Shown one piece after another: positions 32,920-41,950 of a stretch of DNA of 64,000 nucleotides; position 1 is the first letter of the stretch, and each line of letters opens with the position of its first letter. Source of the DNA: CAWHMS01 sp963830495 (lineage in GTDB: Bacteria > Actinomycetota > Actinomycetes > Propionibacteriales > Nocardioidaceae); the NCBI GenBank assembly GCA_963830495.1, contig CAWHMS010000004.1:124001-188000 (forward strand), read 5' to 3'. Made by a program: the position numbers and the translations under genes. The notes below the pieces were generated by a model. The model had not been told where the DNA came from. It saw only the letters and a list, made by a program, of their open reading frames with translations, and made no database searches.

Positions 32920-35196
32920 ATGAGACTGTCGGCTACCCAGCGTATGGCGATGGCATGCGCGGGCCACCCGTGGCGCACGTTGGGCGCGTGGGGGGTGGTG
33001 CTCCTCCTCGCCGTCGCGGCCAACGCCTTGTTCCTCGGATCTGCCCTCACGCCGGAGGGCAAGATCACCACCAAGCCGGACTCGATCAAGGGGATGGACC
33101 TGCTCGACGAGCGGTTCCCCGACCGGGACGCGGTGAGTGAGCTCATCGTCGTCGTGCCCGCGACCGGCAACGTGCAGGACCCCCAGGTCCAGCAAACCGT
33201 GGCCACCTTGCGCGACGAGGTCGCCCAAGCGGAAGCGGTGCGCGGTGTGGGCGACCCCTATGCCGCCGGCGCCGAGGCGCAGGGGCTCATCAGCCAGGAC
33301 GGCGAGGCGCTTGTGATCCCGGTCTTCATGGACACGATCGACGAGGCCGACGAGGCCGGCACCGACCCGCTGGTGGGCATCGTGGACGTGATAGAGGCCG
33401 TCGAGGCCGCCGATGCCGAGGACGCGGTCGCGGTCACGATCACCGGCACCTGGACAGTCAACAACGACTTCATCGAGGTCTCCCAGGAGGACCTCGAGAA
33501 GGGTGAGATCCAATTCGGCCTGCCGGCCGCGCTGATCGTGCTGTTGCTGGTCTTCGGTGCTGTGGTGGCGGCACTGGTGCCGCTGTTGATGGCGATCGTC
33601 TCGATCATCGTCGCGCTGGGCATCGCGGCGATGGTAGGGCAGGTCTTCGAGCTGTCCTTCTTCATCGTCAACATGGCGGTGGCGATGGGGTTGGCGCTCG
33701 GCATCGACTACAGCCTGTTCGTGGTCTCTCGCTATCGGGAGGAGCGGCACGTCGGGCTCGACAAGCCCGCGGCGATCGCCGTCTCGGGTGCCACCGCGAG
33801 CAAAGCGGTGCTGTTCTCCGGCTCGGCGTTCGTCGTCGCGCTGCTCGGCATGCTGCTGGTGCCTGACACGGTGCTGCGGAGCCTGGCGTTCGGCGCCGTA
33901 CTCGTCGGCATCGTCACCGTGGCCAGCGCACTGACCTTGCTGCCGGCGATCCTGTCGCTGCTCGGCGACCGGATCGAGCGGCTGCGCATCCCCTTCCTGC
34001 CGCGACAGCACGGTGGGGAGAGTCCGTTCTGGAAGCGCGCGGTCGTGCTCGTCACCCGCCGGCCCGGGTTGACGGCCGGTCTCACGACGGCGGTGTTGCT
34101 CGCACTGGCCCTGCCGGTGCTGACGCTGCAGACCGGTTCTTCCGGCCTGACCGCTTTGCCCGAGGATCGGCCGGGACAGCAGGGGTTCGTGGCCCTGGAG
34201 ACCTACTTCCCGTCCGGCGAGCGGAGCAATCCCGCCGAGGTCGTGGTCGATGGCGACGCCGCAGATCCCGGCATCGAGGCGGCGGCAGCGCAGCTCCAGG
34301 AGCAGATCGCCGCCGACGCCGACTTCGGTGCCTCCGCCGTGTCGACCGCACCCGGCGGAGACCTCACCCTGGTGGAGATCGCGCTCACCGGCGACCCTGC
34401 CGGGACGGAGGCAGCGGCAGCGATCGAGCGGTTGCGCGACGACTACGTGCCAGCCGCGTTCGGCAGCGTCGACGCCGCGGTCTACGTCACCGGTATCACT
34501 GCGCTCGACCTCGACTACACCGCTCTCATCGACCGATGGCTGCCGATCGTGATCGCCTTCGTGCTGACGTTGAGCTTCCTCTTGTTGTTGCTCGTCTTCC
34601 GGTCGATCGTGCTGCCGCTGAAGGCCGTGCTGCTCAACCTGCTGTCGGTCGGGGCGGCATACGGGCTGATGGTGCTGGTCTTCCAGGAGGGCATCGGCAA
34701 CGACCTGCTCGGGTTGCAGCAGATCGACCGGGTCGAGCCCTGGGTGCCGGTCTTCTTGTTCTCTGTGCTCTTCGCGCTGTCGATGGACTATCACGTGTTC
34801 CTGCTGACCCGCATCCGCGAGCGCTATCTGGCGACCGGGGACACGCTCGACGCCGTCACCCACGGAGTCGGTGCGACCGGCCGGATCATCACGGGTGCGG
34901 CGCTGATCATCGTGGTCGTGTTCATCGGGTTTGCGACCGGCGACCTGATCGGCTTCCAGCAGATGGGCTTCGGGGTCGGCGTCGCGCTGCTGCTCGATGC
35001 GACCATCATCCGCACGGTGCTGGTGCCCTCGAGCATGGTGCTGCTCGGCCGCTGGAACTGGTATCTCCCGAGCTGGCTGGAGTGGCTGCCCGAGCTCCAC
35101 GTCGAGGGCGGTGCCGAGGGCGAGGTCGAGCACGAGGTCGCCGACGAGCATGCCGCGGACCGCAGTTCCGCTACGGCGGGCAGCCCTCCGTCCTGA
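32920..35196 (+). CDS. MMPL-family (RND) transporter
   Basis: 758 residues with the two-repeat RND layout: TM1, a large extracytoplasmic domain (about 40-190), TM2-6, TM7, a second loop, and TM8-12. The proton-relay DY pairs are GIDYSLFVVSRYREE in TM4 and SMDYHVFLLTRIRER in TM10. These proteins export lipids or hydrophobic compounds with proton motive force. SD GAAGGGA precedes ATG 32920. The C-terminus is acidic and His-containing. The cargo is not known; no lipid-biosynthesis gene is adjacent. Confidence 0.93.
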   Translation: MRLSATQRMAMACAGHPWRTLGAWGVVLLLAVAANALFLGSALTPEGKITTKPDSIKGMDLLDERFPDRDAVSELIVVVPATGNVQDPQVQQTVATLRDEVAQAEAVRGVGDPYAAGAEAQGLISQDGEALVIPVFMDTIDEADEAGTDPLVGIVDVIEAVEAADAEDAVAVTITGTWTVNNDFIEVSQEDLEKGEIQFGLPAALIVLLLVFGAVVAALVPLLMAIVSIIVALGIAAMVGQVFELSFFIVNMAVAMGLALGIDYSLFVVSRYREERHVGLDKPAAIAVSGATASKAVLFSGSAFVVALLGMLLVPDTVLRSLAFGAVLVGIVTVASALTLLPAILSLLGDRIERLRIPFLPRQHGGESPFWKRAVVLVTRRPGLTAGLTTAVLLALALPVLTLQTGSSGLTALPEDRPGQQGFVALETYFPSGERSNPAEVVVDGDAADPGIEAAAAQLQEQIAADADFGASAVSTAPGGDLTLVEIALTGDPAGTEAAAAIERLRDDYVPAAFGSVDAAVYVTGITALDLDYTALIDRWLPIVIAFVLTLSFLLLLLVFRSIVLPLKAVLLNLLSVGAAYGLMVLVFQEGIGNDLLGLQQIDRVEPWVPVFLFSVLFALSMDYHVFLLTRIRERYLATGDTLDAVTHGVGATGRIITGAALIIVVVFIGFATGDLIGFQQMGFGVGVALLLDATIIRTVLVPSSMVLLGRWNWYLPSWLEWLPELHVEGGAEGEVEHEVADEHAADRSSATAGSPPS

Positions 35197-35294
35197 CGCA
35201 TTCGGAGCGGGGTTCGGGCGGTCTTCAGGGAGTCCGCCTGACGTCACTCCGCACAAAGAGTCCCGGCATTCCGCCTTCACCGGGCTGCCGCGTC

Positions 35295-35300
35295 TACCCT
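35295..35300 (+). promoter_or_regulatory. -10 box of a leaderless promoter
   Basis: TACCCT stands 6 nt before ATG 35307. No SD precedes that ATG, so a leaderless message explains the start. Confidence 0.5.
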
Positions 35301-35306
35301 CGGTGC

Positions 35307-37514
35307 ATGGCAAGTGAGGTGCCGGCGGGGGGCCTAGGCGCGGCGATGACGAATCAGGCTCGCGTGCGCCCACCGTCGCACGTGGCGCCGCTGCTCCACC
35401 CGACGACGTTCGGAGGGTATGCCGCTGCGCTGATCATCGTCGGAGCCGCCTACTACTTGAGCGCCCGCCTCGGGCTCAGCATCTCGCTGGTCGAGCGCAA
35501 CGTGACTCCGCTGTGGCCTCCGACGGGTGTCGCCGTTGTGGCGTATCTCCTCATCGGCAGGTCGATGTGGCCTGCAGTCGCCATAGCCGCGTTCGTGGTG
35601 AACCTGCCGATAAGCTCCGGACCCCTCGCCGCCGCCGTGACCTCCGCAGGCAACACGCTGGCCGCCGTCGTGGCGGCGACACTGTTGCTCCGGGTCGGCT
35701 TCCGACGGCAACTCGACCGTCGGCGCGACGCGCTGGCGATCGTGTTCCTCGGCGCGCTCGCGAGCATGCTCATCAGCGCCACGATCGGTGCAACGACGCT
35801 GGTCGTGTCTGACGCCATCCCCGCGGGGGACTTCCTCCCCGCTTGGGCGGTCTGGTGGACCGGCGACGCGCTAGGGGTGTTGACGGTCGCACCGTTCCTC
35901 TTGTGCCTCCCGCTGTTCTGGGAACAACATGACTGGTCGCGGGCCGACTGGCTCGAAGAGATCGTGATCCTCCTCGTCGTGGCGACCGTGTCTGTATGGG
36001 CCGCCTTCTCGACGCTCGAGATGGCGTTCCTGGTGCTGCCCGTGCTCGGGTGGGCTGCCTGGCGGCTTCAGTTGCGCGCGGCAGCGCCGGCCGCCTTGAT
36101 CGCATCGCTCGTGGTGACCTGGGCAACCGCCCGCGGGCATGGCGGTTTCGACCGGGGCCCTCTCCTCGAACAGATGCTCGCCCTCCAAGCCTTCAACGCC
36201 AGCGTCGCCCTCATCTCCTTCTTCTTCGCGGCGTTGGTGACCGAGCGAATACGTGCTGCCGCAGCCCTCGAGGCGGCAGCGGCCGAGCTCGAAGAGCGCG
36301 TCCAGGAGCGAACCGCCGAGCTCTCCTCGGCCAACGCCCGACTGCTGCGGGAGATCCACGAGCGTTCGGAAGCCGAGGAACAGCTCAGCCGCGAGGAGGC
36401 GCGTGCCCTGCGGGAGCACCACATCGCGGAGACGCTGCAGCGGAGCCTGCTGCCGGAGCAACTGCCGGACATACCCGATGTCGCGCTGGCCGCGCGATAT
36501 CTGCCGGCGACCGGAGACATGGAGGTCGGTGGAGATTGGTACGACGTCGTACAGCTGCCCGGTGGACTCATCGGTATGGCCATCGGAGACGTCGTCGGCC
36601 ACGGGCTCCATGCTGCCGCCAGCATGGGCCAGTTGAGGATGGCGCTGCGAGCGTACGCGTTACAGGATCCGTCACCGCGCTCGGTGATGAGGGGCCTGCA
36701 CAGGCTGATGCGGCAGCTGCCTTCGCCAGAGATGGCCACCCTGATCTATCTGGTCTTCGATCCTGAGACTCGGCAGGTTCGCTACTCCAATGCTGGGCAT
36801 CCGCCGGCTCTGCTCATCGCCAACGGGTCCAGCACGTACCTGCTCGACGGACTCGCGCCCCCGGTCGGGGTGACGGCTGACGATCTGTTCATCGAGGCAA
36901 GCCGAGAACTCAACGAGGGTTCGACGTTGCTGCTGTACACAGACGGCCTCGTCGAACGTCGGGGCGTCTCGATCGATTCCGGCCTCGACCGGCTGCGGAC
37001 CGAAGCAACCGAGCACGGAGACGCCGATCTGGAGGAGCTCTGCGATCGACTCCTGTCGACGCTGGTCGAGCCGGGGAACATCGACGATGACATCGCCGTC
37101 GTTGCGCTGCGGCTGCAGGTGCCGGGGGGAGCGCCACTGACTCTGACCCTGCCCGCGGATCCGGTGATGCTCGCTCCCGCCCGTCGTGCCCTTCGAGGGT
37201 GGTTGCGCGAGTACGAGATCGAGCCGACCGACGAGAACGAGATCGTGATCGCCTTCGGTGAGGCGTGTGCGAACGTCACTCAGCACGCCTACACCAACGT
37301 CCCCGGCGTCATGGAAATTCACGCCCGGCTGGTGGACGAGTCAGTCGAGCTGGTGGTCCGCGACCAAGGAGGCTGGCGACCCGAGGCCGACCGTGGCGGG
37401 GGGTGGGGAGTGTCGTTGATCCGCGCCCTCATGGACTCGGTCGAAGTCGACCGCGGCGTCGAGGGCACTGAGGTCCGGATGCGTCGGCGGGTCGAGCGTG
37501 GAGGAGGTCAGTGA
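35307..37514 (+). CDS. MASE1-SpoIIE phosphatase-anti-sigma kinase sensor
   Basis: 735 residues. N-terminal MASE1 sensory membrane domain (about residues 30-310, eight or more helices, with the NVTPLWPPTGVAVVAYLL signature). A coiled coil follows (LEEAVQERTAELSS-like region, about 320-380). Then comes a SpoIIE/PP2C phosphatase domain (GGDWYDVV, GDVVGHGLHAAA, LLLYTDGLVERRG, DDDIAVVAL), and finally an RsbW-type HATPase (FGEACANVTQHAY, GGGWGVSLIRAL). It should dephosphorylate the STAS protein encoded next and sequester a sigma factor in a partner switch. ATG 35307 fits a leaderless start; ATG 35346 is an alternative. Confidence 0.88.
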   Translation: MASEVPAGGLGAAMTNQARVRPPSHVAPLLHPTTFGGYAAALIIVGAAYYLSARLGLSISLVERNVTPLWPPTGVAVVAYLLIGRSMWPAVAIAAFVVNLPISSGPLAAAVTSAGNTLAAVVAATLLLRVGFRRQLDRRRDALAIVFLGALASMLISATIGATTLVVSDAIPAGDFLPAWAVWWTGDALGVLTVAPFLLCLPLFWEQHDWSRADWLEEIVILLVVATVSVWAAFSTLEMAFLVLPVLGWAAWRLQLRAAAPAALIASLVVTWATARGHGGFDRGPLLEQMLALQAFNASVALISFFFAALVTERIRAAAALEAAAAELEERVQERTAELSSANARLLREIHERSEAEEQLSREEARALREHHIAETLQRSLLPEQLPDIPDVALAARYLPATGDMEVGGDWYDVVQLPGGLIGMAIGDVVGHGLHAAASMGQLRMALRAYALQDPSPRSVMRGLHRLMRQLPSPEMATLIYLVFDPETRQVRYSNAGHPPALLIANGSSTYLLDGLAPPVGVTADDLFIEASRELNEGSTLLLYTDGLVERRGVSIDSGLDRLRTEATEHGDADLEELCDRLLSTLVEPGNIDDDIAVVALRLQVPGGAPLTLTLPADPVMLAPARRALRGWLREYEIEPTDENEIVIAFGEACANVTQHAYTNVPGVMEIHARLVDESVELVVRDQGGWRPEADRGGGWGVSLIRALMDSVEVDRGVEGTEVRMRRRVERGGGQ

Positions 37515-37840
37515 GCCCGCTGGCCGAGATCGAGGCAGAAGACCGCGACGGCGTACGCGTCGTGCACGTCAGTGGCGAGGTCGACCTCTCCAACACCGCC
37601 GAGGTGATGGCCGCCGTGCGAGCTGCAGTCCCCACGGATGCGCTCCTCGTCGTAATGGACTTCAGCCGCTTGTCGTACTTGGACAGCTCTGGCATCGCGA
37701 TGCTCTTCAGCCTCGCGCAGCAGTTGACGTATCGTCGCCAAGAGTTGCGGCTCGTCGTGCCCGAGGACTCACCTGTCCGCCGAGTGCTGGAGCTGACGGA
37801 CATGCCGCGCGTCATCCCGATCGATACGGCTCGCGACTGA
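37511..37840 (+). CDS. STAS-domain anti-anti-sigma factor
   Basis: 109 residues, RsbV/SpoIIAA fold. The phosphorylatable serine lies in YLDSSGIAMLF (Ser59-60). Start GTG overlaps the upstream kinase-phosphatase stop (GTGA), so stoichiometric production is expected. When unphosphorylated it should bind the HATPase domain and free the cognate sigma factor, which is not encoded here. Its last 29 nt overlap the end of the convergent MFS gene. Confidence 0.94.
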   Translation: MSPLAEIEAEDRDGVRVVHVSGEVDLSNTAEVMAAVRAAVPTDALLVVMDFSRLSYLDSSGIAMLFSLAQQLTYRRQELRLVVPEDSPVRRVLELTDMPRVIPIDTARD

Positions 37841-39485
37841 CCCGAAGCCGGCCAGGACGTCGCTCGCGCGCGGGCTGGTCGGATCGCCCGGTCGGCTCGT
37901 CCGGTTGGGGTACGTCGTGGAAGCCGCGCGCGAGTGCCACCAGCATCGCCAGTCCAATGGCCACCGCCACTCCGAGGCCGAGCTGGATACCCTGCACGAA
38001 GTCGTCGTCTGCCGCGGCGCGGATCGCGTCCTCCTGGGCGGGATCAGACCGCTTGATCGGGCGGCCCGGGCCGATGGCGGAGGCGTAGGCGTGGGGGTTC
38101 GCCTCCTCGACGATCCGGTCGGCGACGGCGGCCCGTTCGGATGCCTGCGGCACCGCCTTGTCCAGGTCGTCCTCCAAGGTGGCGCCCAGCCAGATCGCGA
38201 GGATGGCTCCGAGTACGGCGTACCCCGCCGTGGAGCCGATGGCTCGCTGGGTGCTCAAGATGCCGGACGCCATGCCCGCCCGCTCGGCGGGAACCGTCGA
38301 CATGGCCACGGCAGTCGCCGGCGTCATGATGAGGCTGATACCGGTGCCCGCCAAGCCGATCCCGAGGGCTACCAACCCGACGCCGACCGACATCCCGACG
38401 AGGATGGTCGCCAGTCCCGAGGTGAGCAGGACCTGGCCTAGCAGGACCGGCTTGCGGCTGCCGATCCGCCCGGCGATGCGGCCCACCCGAGGTGACACGA
38501 AGGCCGGGATGATCGAGAACGGCAGCACCAGGAGACCGGCGATGAAGGGTGAGAAGTCGCGGACGTTCTGGAAGTACTGGGTGACCACCAACAACATGCC
38601 GTAGCCGGAGAACAGGCAGAAGAAGATGGTGATGATCGTCAGTCGGTAGGTCCGGCCCGCGAAGAGCCGCAGGTCCATCATCGGTGCCGGTGTGCGCAGC
38701 TCGTGGACGACGAAGGCGACGACGCCCGCGACCGTGATGGCGAAGAGGCCGAGGATCCATGGAGAGAGCCAGCCGAGACTCTGACCGTCGATCACGGCAT
38801 AGGCGAGTGCGCCGACGCTGACGGCGAACAGGGCCTGGCCAGGGATGTCCAGGGAGGTGCTCGCCTCGTCGTAGGACTCTGCGACGTACCGCATCGTGAG
38901 CCACAGCGCGAGTGCGATGGCGGGAATGTTGACCAGGAACACCGCACGCCAGCTGACGAACTCGGTGAGCACACCGCCGACGGTTGGTCCCAGAGCGAGC
39001 CCGATGATGCCGACCGCGGTCCATACGCCGATCGCGTGCACCCGCTGCTTCTTGTCGGGGAAGGCCTCCGACACCAGCGCGAGCGACGCCACCGACAGGG
39101 TCGCGGCCGCCATGCCCTGCACAGCCCGGGCCACGACCATGACGCCGAGATCGGAGGCCAAGCCCGACGCCACGGAGCAGATGCCGAAGACGACAACTCC
39201 GATGAGGTAGAGGCGGCGGCGGCCGTAGCGGTCGGCGAGCGTCGCGCTCGCCATCATCAGCACGGCCATCCCGAGGCTGTAGCCGGCGACTACCCACTGC
39301 AGGCCCGACTCACCTACGTCGAAGTGCGCCTGGATGTCCGGCAGGGCGACGTTCACGATGAGCGCGTCCAGGAAGATCATGAACACGCCGAGCCCGGTGG
39401 CCAGCACGGTCATGCGCTGTGCGGTGCTCCACGCCGCCGCGCTCGGCTGATCGTCGACGTCGGGCGCGCCGGAGGTGGCACCCAT
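37812..39485 (-). CDS. MFS drug transporter, DHA2 (14-TM) family
   Basis: 557 residues with about 14 hydrophobic helices. Signature segments are VFMIFLDALIVNVALPDIQ (motif D1), MLMASATLADRYGRRRLYL (motif A) and AIGVWTAVGIIGLALGPTVG (motif C), as in EmrB/QacA-type exporters. It pumps drugs or dyes by proton antiport. ATG 39485 is 6 nt after a TAAGGT box. It overlaps the STAS gene by 29 nt at the 3' end. The cytoplasmic tail is proline- and arginine-rich. Confidence 0.92.
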   Translation of the reverse strand: MGATSGAPDVDDQPSAAAWSTAQRMTVLATGLGVFMIFLDALIVNVALPDIQAHFDVGESGLQWVVAGYSLGMAVLMMASATLADRYGRRRLYLIGVVVFGICSVASGLASDLGVMVVARAVQGMAAATLSVASLALVSEAFPDKKQRVHAIGVWTAVGIIGLALGPTVGGVLTEFVSWRAVFLVNIPAIALALWLTMRYVAESYDEASTSLDIPGQALFAVSVGALAYAVIDGQSLGWLSPWILGLFAITVAGVVAFVVHELRTPAPMMDLRLFAGRTYRLTIITIFFCLFSGYGMLLVVTQYFQNVRDFSPFIAGLLVLPFSIIPAFVSPRVGRIAGRIGSRKPVLLGQVLLTSGLATILVGMSVGVGLVALGIGLAGTGISLIMTPATAVAMSTVPAERAGMASGILSTQRAIGSTAGYAVLGAILAIWLGATLEDDLDKAVPQASERAAVADRIVEEANPHAYASAIGPGRPIKRSDPAQEDAIRAAADDDFVQGIQLGLGVAVAIGLAMLVALARGFHDVPQPDEPTGRSDQPARERRPGRLRVSREPYRSG

Positions 39486-39491
39486 GCTGTG

Positions 39492-39497
39492 ACCTTA
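39492..39497 (-). promoter_or_regulatory. -10 box of a leaderless promoter
   Basis: TAAGGT on the minus strand, 6 nt before the ATG of the DHA2 transporter gene, with no SD between. Confidence 0.5.
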
Positions 39498-39531
39498 ATC
39501 CGACTGGCAAGACTCGCCGGCTCGCCATGGC

Positions 39532-39765
39532 TCAGCGGCGCCACCAATCCACACATCGCTTCAGGGTCGCCAAAGCCAGCGGAGTGGTGACGAGAAGTCC
39601 CACGCCCAGTGTGATCAGGGCGGTCGAGCCGATTCTCGCTTCGGCTGTGTGCATGGATTGGGCCTTGGCCAGCTCGCGTTCGAGCTCCCGGACTCTGGCC
39701 CGAAGCTGCTCTTCGCTCTCGAGTCCTTCTGATCGCGGGAGAGTGGGGTTATCGGGAGCCGTCAT
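39532..39765 (-). CDS. small coiled-coil membrane protein
   Basis: 77 residues. A charged N-terminal helix (EEQLRARVRELERELAKAQS) is followed by one TM segment (IGSTALITLGVGLLVTTPLA). ATG 39765 lies inside the end of the coxE-like gene (17-nt overlap), so it may be its last co-transcribed partner. No family recognised; a scaffold or membrane tether is possible (inference). Confidence 0.65.
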   Translation of the reverse strand: MTAPDNPTLPRSEGLESEEQLRARVRELERELAKAQSMHTAEARIGSTALITLGVGLLVTTPLALATLKRCVDWWRR

Positions 39766-41044
39766 GACCCCAGTGTGCGCCCGAGGCGACGATGTCGCTA
39801 GCACCAGTATCGAAGGCTGCGCCGCGGATGGCGGCCAGGACCTCGTCCAGGGCATCCACCGAGTGGCCTGAGACGAGCACATCGACATACGGGAGAGCCG
39901 CCGCCATCCCGCCGACCAACGGCTCGTACTGCTCGGCGGCCGAGCGCGGGTTGACCCAGACGATGCGGTGGGCGAGGCGACTCAGCCGGGCCATCTGCTC
40001 GCCCAGGACGGCCGGGTCGGCGCGCTCCCAACCGTCGGAGACGATGACCACCACCGAGCCGCGCGCCATCCCGCGCCGGCCGTGGTCGTCGACGAACGCC
40101 TTGAGGCACTCGCCGATGCGGGTGCCGCCGGACCAGTCCGGAGCCGAGGCGATGGCGCGGTCGACGGCTAGCTGAGGCTGGGCCACCGCGAGCGCCCGGG
40201 TGAGACGGGTCAGCCGGGTGGCGACCACGAAGGCTTCTGCGCGGGCGCCTCGCACCGCGCCCTGCAAGAGCTGGAGATACACCCGGGAGTACGCCTGCAT
40301 CGATCCCGACACGTCAGCGATCAGCACGACGGTGCGCGGACGCTGCAACCGGCGACGATACTGCCGTCGCACCGGGTCGCCGCCGGTTCGGTGCGATCGC
40401 CGTAGGGTTCGCCGTACGTCGAGCCGCGCCCCGGTGGCAGCACCCGTCGTACGGCGCGACCGATGTGTTGGCGCCACCACGCGGAGGTCCTCGATCAGCC
40501 GCTGCAGCACCGCCAACTCGTCCGGTGAGTAGTCCGCGAAGTCCTGGCGCCGCAACCGCTCGTCGGTACTCGCGGTCATCAGGACGCCGGGCCGCTGGTC
40601 GCCGCCGTTGGTCGAGCCGGGTGGCATGACAGGGATGCGGTCGCCGGCGGCCTCGCGGGGGCGCGGCTGCACGCCCAGGTCGGAGTGCGCTCGAGTGCCG
40701 GTCGTCGTCTGAGGGCGGGGCAGGTCAGGTGCCTCCGGATCACCTCGGAAGTCGGCCACGTCGGTGAGGCCACGGAAGACACCCGCGAAGACCCGGTCGA
40801 AGGACGCGATCTGGTCGTGCTGGTCGACCAGCGTCACTCGTGCCAGCCAGTAGAGCTCGTCCACGGTTGCCGGGCGTCCCAGTCCGACGGCTGCGGCGAA
40901 GCGGGCTGCTCTCTCCGGAGTCGCCGGTACGTCGGCCAGCCGCAACAGCGCTGCCAGCCGCGCCGCCACCGTCGCCAGGTCGCGCGGCACCGGGTCACGC
41001 GGCACCGTGTCGCCGGGCCGTCCGCCGGCCGTCGGTGCGGTCAC
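39749..41044 (-). CDS. coxE: VWA-domain protein CoxE
   Basis: 431 residues. The C-terminal von Willebrand A domain has a MIDAS DVSGSMQAYSR and later SDGWERADPAVLG; the middle is Arg-rich (RLDVRRTLRRS). CoxE works with the AAA ATPase CoxD in maturing the CuSMo active site of CO dehydrogenase (known for the cox cluster). GTG 41044 comes 15 nt after coxD. The last 17 nt overlap the next small gene. Confidence 0.9.
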   Translation of the reverse strand: MTAPTAGGRPGDTVPRDPVPRDLATVAARLAALLRLADVPATPERAARFAAAVGLGRPATVDELYWLARVTLVDQHDQIASFDRVFAGVFRGLTDVADFRGDPEAPDLPRPQTTTGTRAHSDLGVQPRPREAAGDRIPVMPPGSTNGGDQRPGVLMTASTDERLRRQDFADYSPDELAVLQRLIEDLRVVAPTHRSRRTTGAATGARLDVRRTLRRSHRTGGDPVRRQYRRRLQRPRTVVLIADVSGSMQAYSRVYLQLLQGAVRGARAEAFVVATRLTRLTRALAVAQPQLAVDRAIASAPDWSGGTRIGECLKAFVDDHGRRGMARGSVVVIVSDGWERADPAVLGEQMARLSRLAHRIVWVNPRSAAEQYEPLVGGMAAALPYVDVLVSGHSVDALDEVLAAIRGAAFDTGASDIVASGAHWGHDGSR

Positions 41045-41059
41045 GGCAGGGTCGCCCGC

Positions 41060-41950
41060 TCAGTCACCGCCAGCCACCCAGGCCAGTCCCCGGTCGAGCG
41101 CGACGTCGATGTCTTCGCGGTACTTCAGCGCCGAGCCGAGCGTCGACCCGACCACAGCGGCGTCGAGCCGGCGCACGCCCAGCAGCTCCAGCGCACCCAC
41201 CCAGTCGATCGCCTCCGCTACCCCCGGCGACTTCTGCAGGTCGAGGCTGCGCAGCCTCTGCACGGCACCCGCGACCTCGACCGTGAGGTCGTCGGCGGCC
41301 GAGGGCACGTGCGCCCGGATGATCGCCGCGGCCCGGTCGACCGGCGGGTAGTCGATCCAGTGGTAGAGGCAGCGCCGCTTCAGCGCATCGTGCAGGTCGC
41401 GGGTGCGGTTGGAGGTCAGGATCGCCAACGGCGGTTGCGCGGCCGTGATCGTGCCGACTTCGGGGATCGTGATGGACGCCTCCGCGAGCAGCTCGAAGAG
41501 GAACGCCTCGAACGCCTCGTCGGCCCGGTCGACCTCGTCGATGAGCAGCACGGCCGGCACCTGACCGGTGTGCTGCACCGCCTGGAGCAGTGGTCGCTCG
41601 ACCAGGTAGTCCCGGCCGAAGAGATCCGCCTCTCGCAGGTGCGTTCCCTCGGCCTCGGCCAGCCGGATCGCGAGCAGCTGTCGCGGATAGTTCCACTCGT
41701 AGAGCGCCTCGGCCGCCTCGATCCCGTCGTAGCACTGCAGCCGGATCAGCCGGGTGCCGAGTAGGTCGGCCAGCGACTTCGCCGCTTGCGTCTTGCCCAC
41801 TCCCGCCTCGCCCTCGAGCAGGATCGGCTGCGGCAGCCGGATGGCACAGAAGAGCGCCGTGGCCAGCCCCTCGTCGGCCAGGTAGCCGACCTCGTCGAGC
41901 CGCGTGCGCAGGGAGGCGATGTCAGGGACGAGACCGGCCAGGTCGGTCAC
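41060..41950 (-). CDS. coxD: MoxR-type AAA ATPase CoxD
   Basis: 296 residues. Walker A GEAGVGKTQAAKSL, Walker B VPAVLLIDEVDRADEAFEAF, sensor 1 LAILTSNRTRDLHDALKRR. CoxD is a chaperone-like ATPase that helps sulfurate and insert copper in the CoxL site. The GTG start at 41950 overlaps the XdhC stop (GTGA). Confidence 0.92.
   Translation of the reverse strand: MTDLAGLVPDIASLRTRLDEVGYLADEGLATALFCAIRLPQPILLEGEAGVGKTQAAKSLADLLGTRLIRLQCYDGIEAAEALYEWNYPRQLLAIRLAEAEGTHLREADLFGRDYLVERPLLQAVQHTGQVPAVLLIDEVDRADEAFEAFLFELLAEASITIPEVGTITAAQPPLAILTSNRTRDLHDALKRRCLYHWIDYPPVDRAAAIIRAHVPSAADDLTVEVAGAVQRLRSLDLQKSPGVAEAIDWVGALELLGVRRLDAAVVGSTLGSALKYREDIDVALDRGLAWVAGGD

Noticed and set aside
34536..35306. Upstream extension of the MASE1-SpoIIE frame
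   Set aside because: It overlaps the MMPL gene's C-terminal half and is Arg/Ala-rich. The ATG at 35307 with TACCCT is a better start.
32647..35373. 908-codon open frame on the minus strand
   Set aside because: Antisense to the MMPL transporter; Asp/Gln/His-rich composition is the reverse reading of GC-rich codons.
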